The notes under the pieces were generated by a model, which made no database searches, was not told where the DNA came from, and worked only from the letters and a program-made list of their open reading frames with translations. Made by a program: the position numbers and the translations under genes. From Paracoccaceae bacterium (GTDB lineage: Bacteria; Pseudomonadota; Alphaproteobacteria; Rhodobacterales; Rhodobacteraceae), in contig SLKW01000488.1 in the NCBI GenBank assembly GCA_007134405.1, positions 1 through 5,061 of the forward strand: 5,061 nt of DNA. Direction: 5' to 3'. This document shows positions 4,898 through 5,061 of this stretch, piece by piece. The first letter of the stretch is position 1. Each line of letters begins with the position of its first letter.

Positions 4898-5061
4898 TCT
4901 TGTTTGCGGCCTTGAGGAGGTTCTGCCCGATGGCCGCCATCGCCAGTTGGGCATGTGTCCTGGCGCAGCCGAAGTAACGCGCGCGGTGCAGGCCGAAGAG
5001 GCGCTTCATGGTGCCGAAGCATTGCTCCACCCGGAAGCGGCATTTCGAGATCAGCCGGTTG
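4881..5061 (-). CDS. IS5-family transposase, C-terminal end (runs off window)
   Basis: The last 59 residues are visible, ending in TAA at 4881-4883. RFRVEQCFGTMKRLFGLHRARYFG carries the conserved catalytic Glu in VEQCFGTMKR, with the Arg/Lys-rich helix of DDE_Tnp_1 proteins after it. THAQLAMAAIGQNLLKAANK is the typical tail of one IS5 branch. It is clearly different from the IS427-type transposase at 2282-3117, so it belongs to another element. The two Asp residues and the start lie beyond the window. Its 3' end adjoins the broken IS110 gene, so this element either inserted into that gene or formed the junction by deletion. Confidence 0.85.
   Translation of the reverse strand, partial: NRLISKCRFRVEQCFGTMKRLFGLHRARYFGCARTHAQLAMAAIGQNLLKAANKITLNP

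Noticed and set aside
4627..5043. Minus-strand open frame of 138 codons
   Set aside because: It overlaps the IS5-family transposase end and the IS110 remnant in the wrong frame; both of those have clear family sequence in other frames.
1..5061. CRISPR array, tRNA, rRNA, toxin-antitoxin or defence genes
   Set aside because: No regularly spaced repeats, RNA-gene signatures or recognisable defence proteins are visible; the repeats present are explained by transposition.

Overview
The window looks like accessory DNA from a GC-rich alphaproteobacterium. That rests on the style of the IS5- and IS110-family transposases and the rhizobial or methylobacterial feel of the proteins; it is an inference, since no rRNA or housekeeping marker is present. 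All credible genes lie on the minus strand.

Region 1 (24-1882) is a two-gene chromosomal-type operon. The first gene transcribed encodes a fusion of an N-terminal HAD phosphatase and a C-terminal UbiA-family membrane prenyltransferase. It resembles decaprenyl-phosphate phosphoribosyltransferase (DPPR synthase). It overlaps by four bases (ATGA) a GtrA-family four-helix membrane protein. Together they suggest synthesis and handling of a polyprenyl-phosphate-linked pentose (ribose or arabinose type) for a cell-surface glycan.

Region 2 (about 1883-5061) is a pile of nested insertion sequences. A fragment of an IS110-family recombinase gene (4299-4774) is followed by its 3' noncoding tail. A second transposon (2002-3988) is inserted in that tail, with 26-bp inverted repeats (24/26 matching) and perfect 9-bp direct repeats GTCCCAGTC outside them. 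The single ORF of this transposon is itself split by a complete 933-bp IS5-family element (2265-3197), which has its own inverted repeats, a TTA target duplication and a transposase needing a -1 frameshift. Removing the IS5 copy plus one TTA restores a continuous 297-codon frame. At the right edge, the 3' end of another IS5-family transposase (4881-5061, running off the window) abuts the broken 5' side of the IS110 gene.

The most useful results are the exact insertion boundaries, the recovered unassigned transposon, the hairpins just inside both of its ends, the frameshift signal, the possible bridge-RNA region of the IS110 remnant, and the HAD-UbiA/GtrA operon whose upstream region adjoins the insertion pile. 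I see no tRNA, rRNA, CRISPR array or plus-strand gene that I would support.
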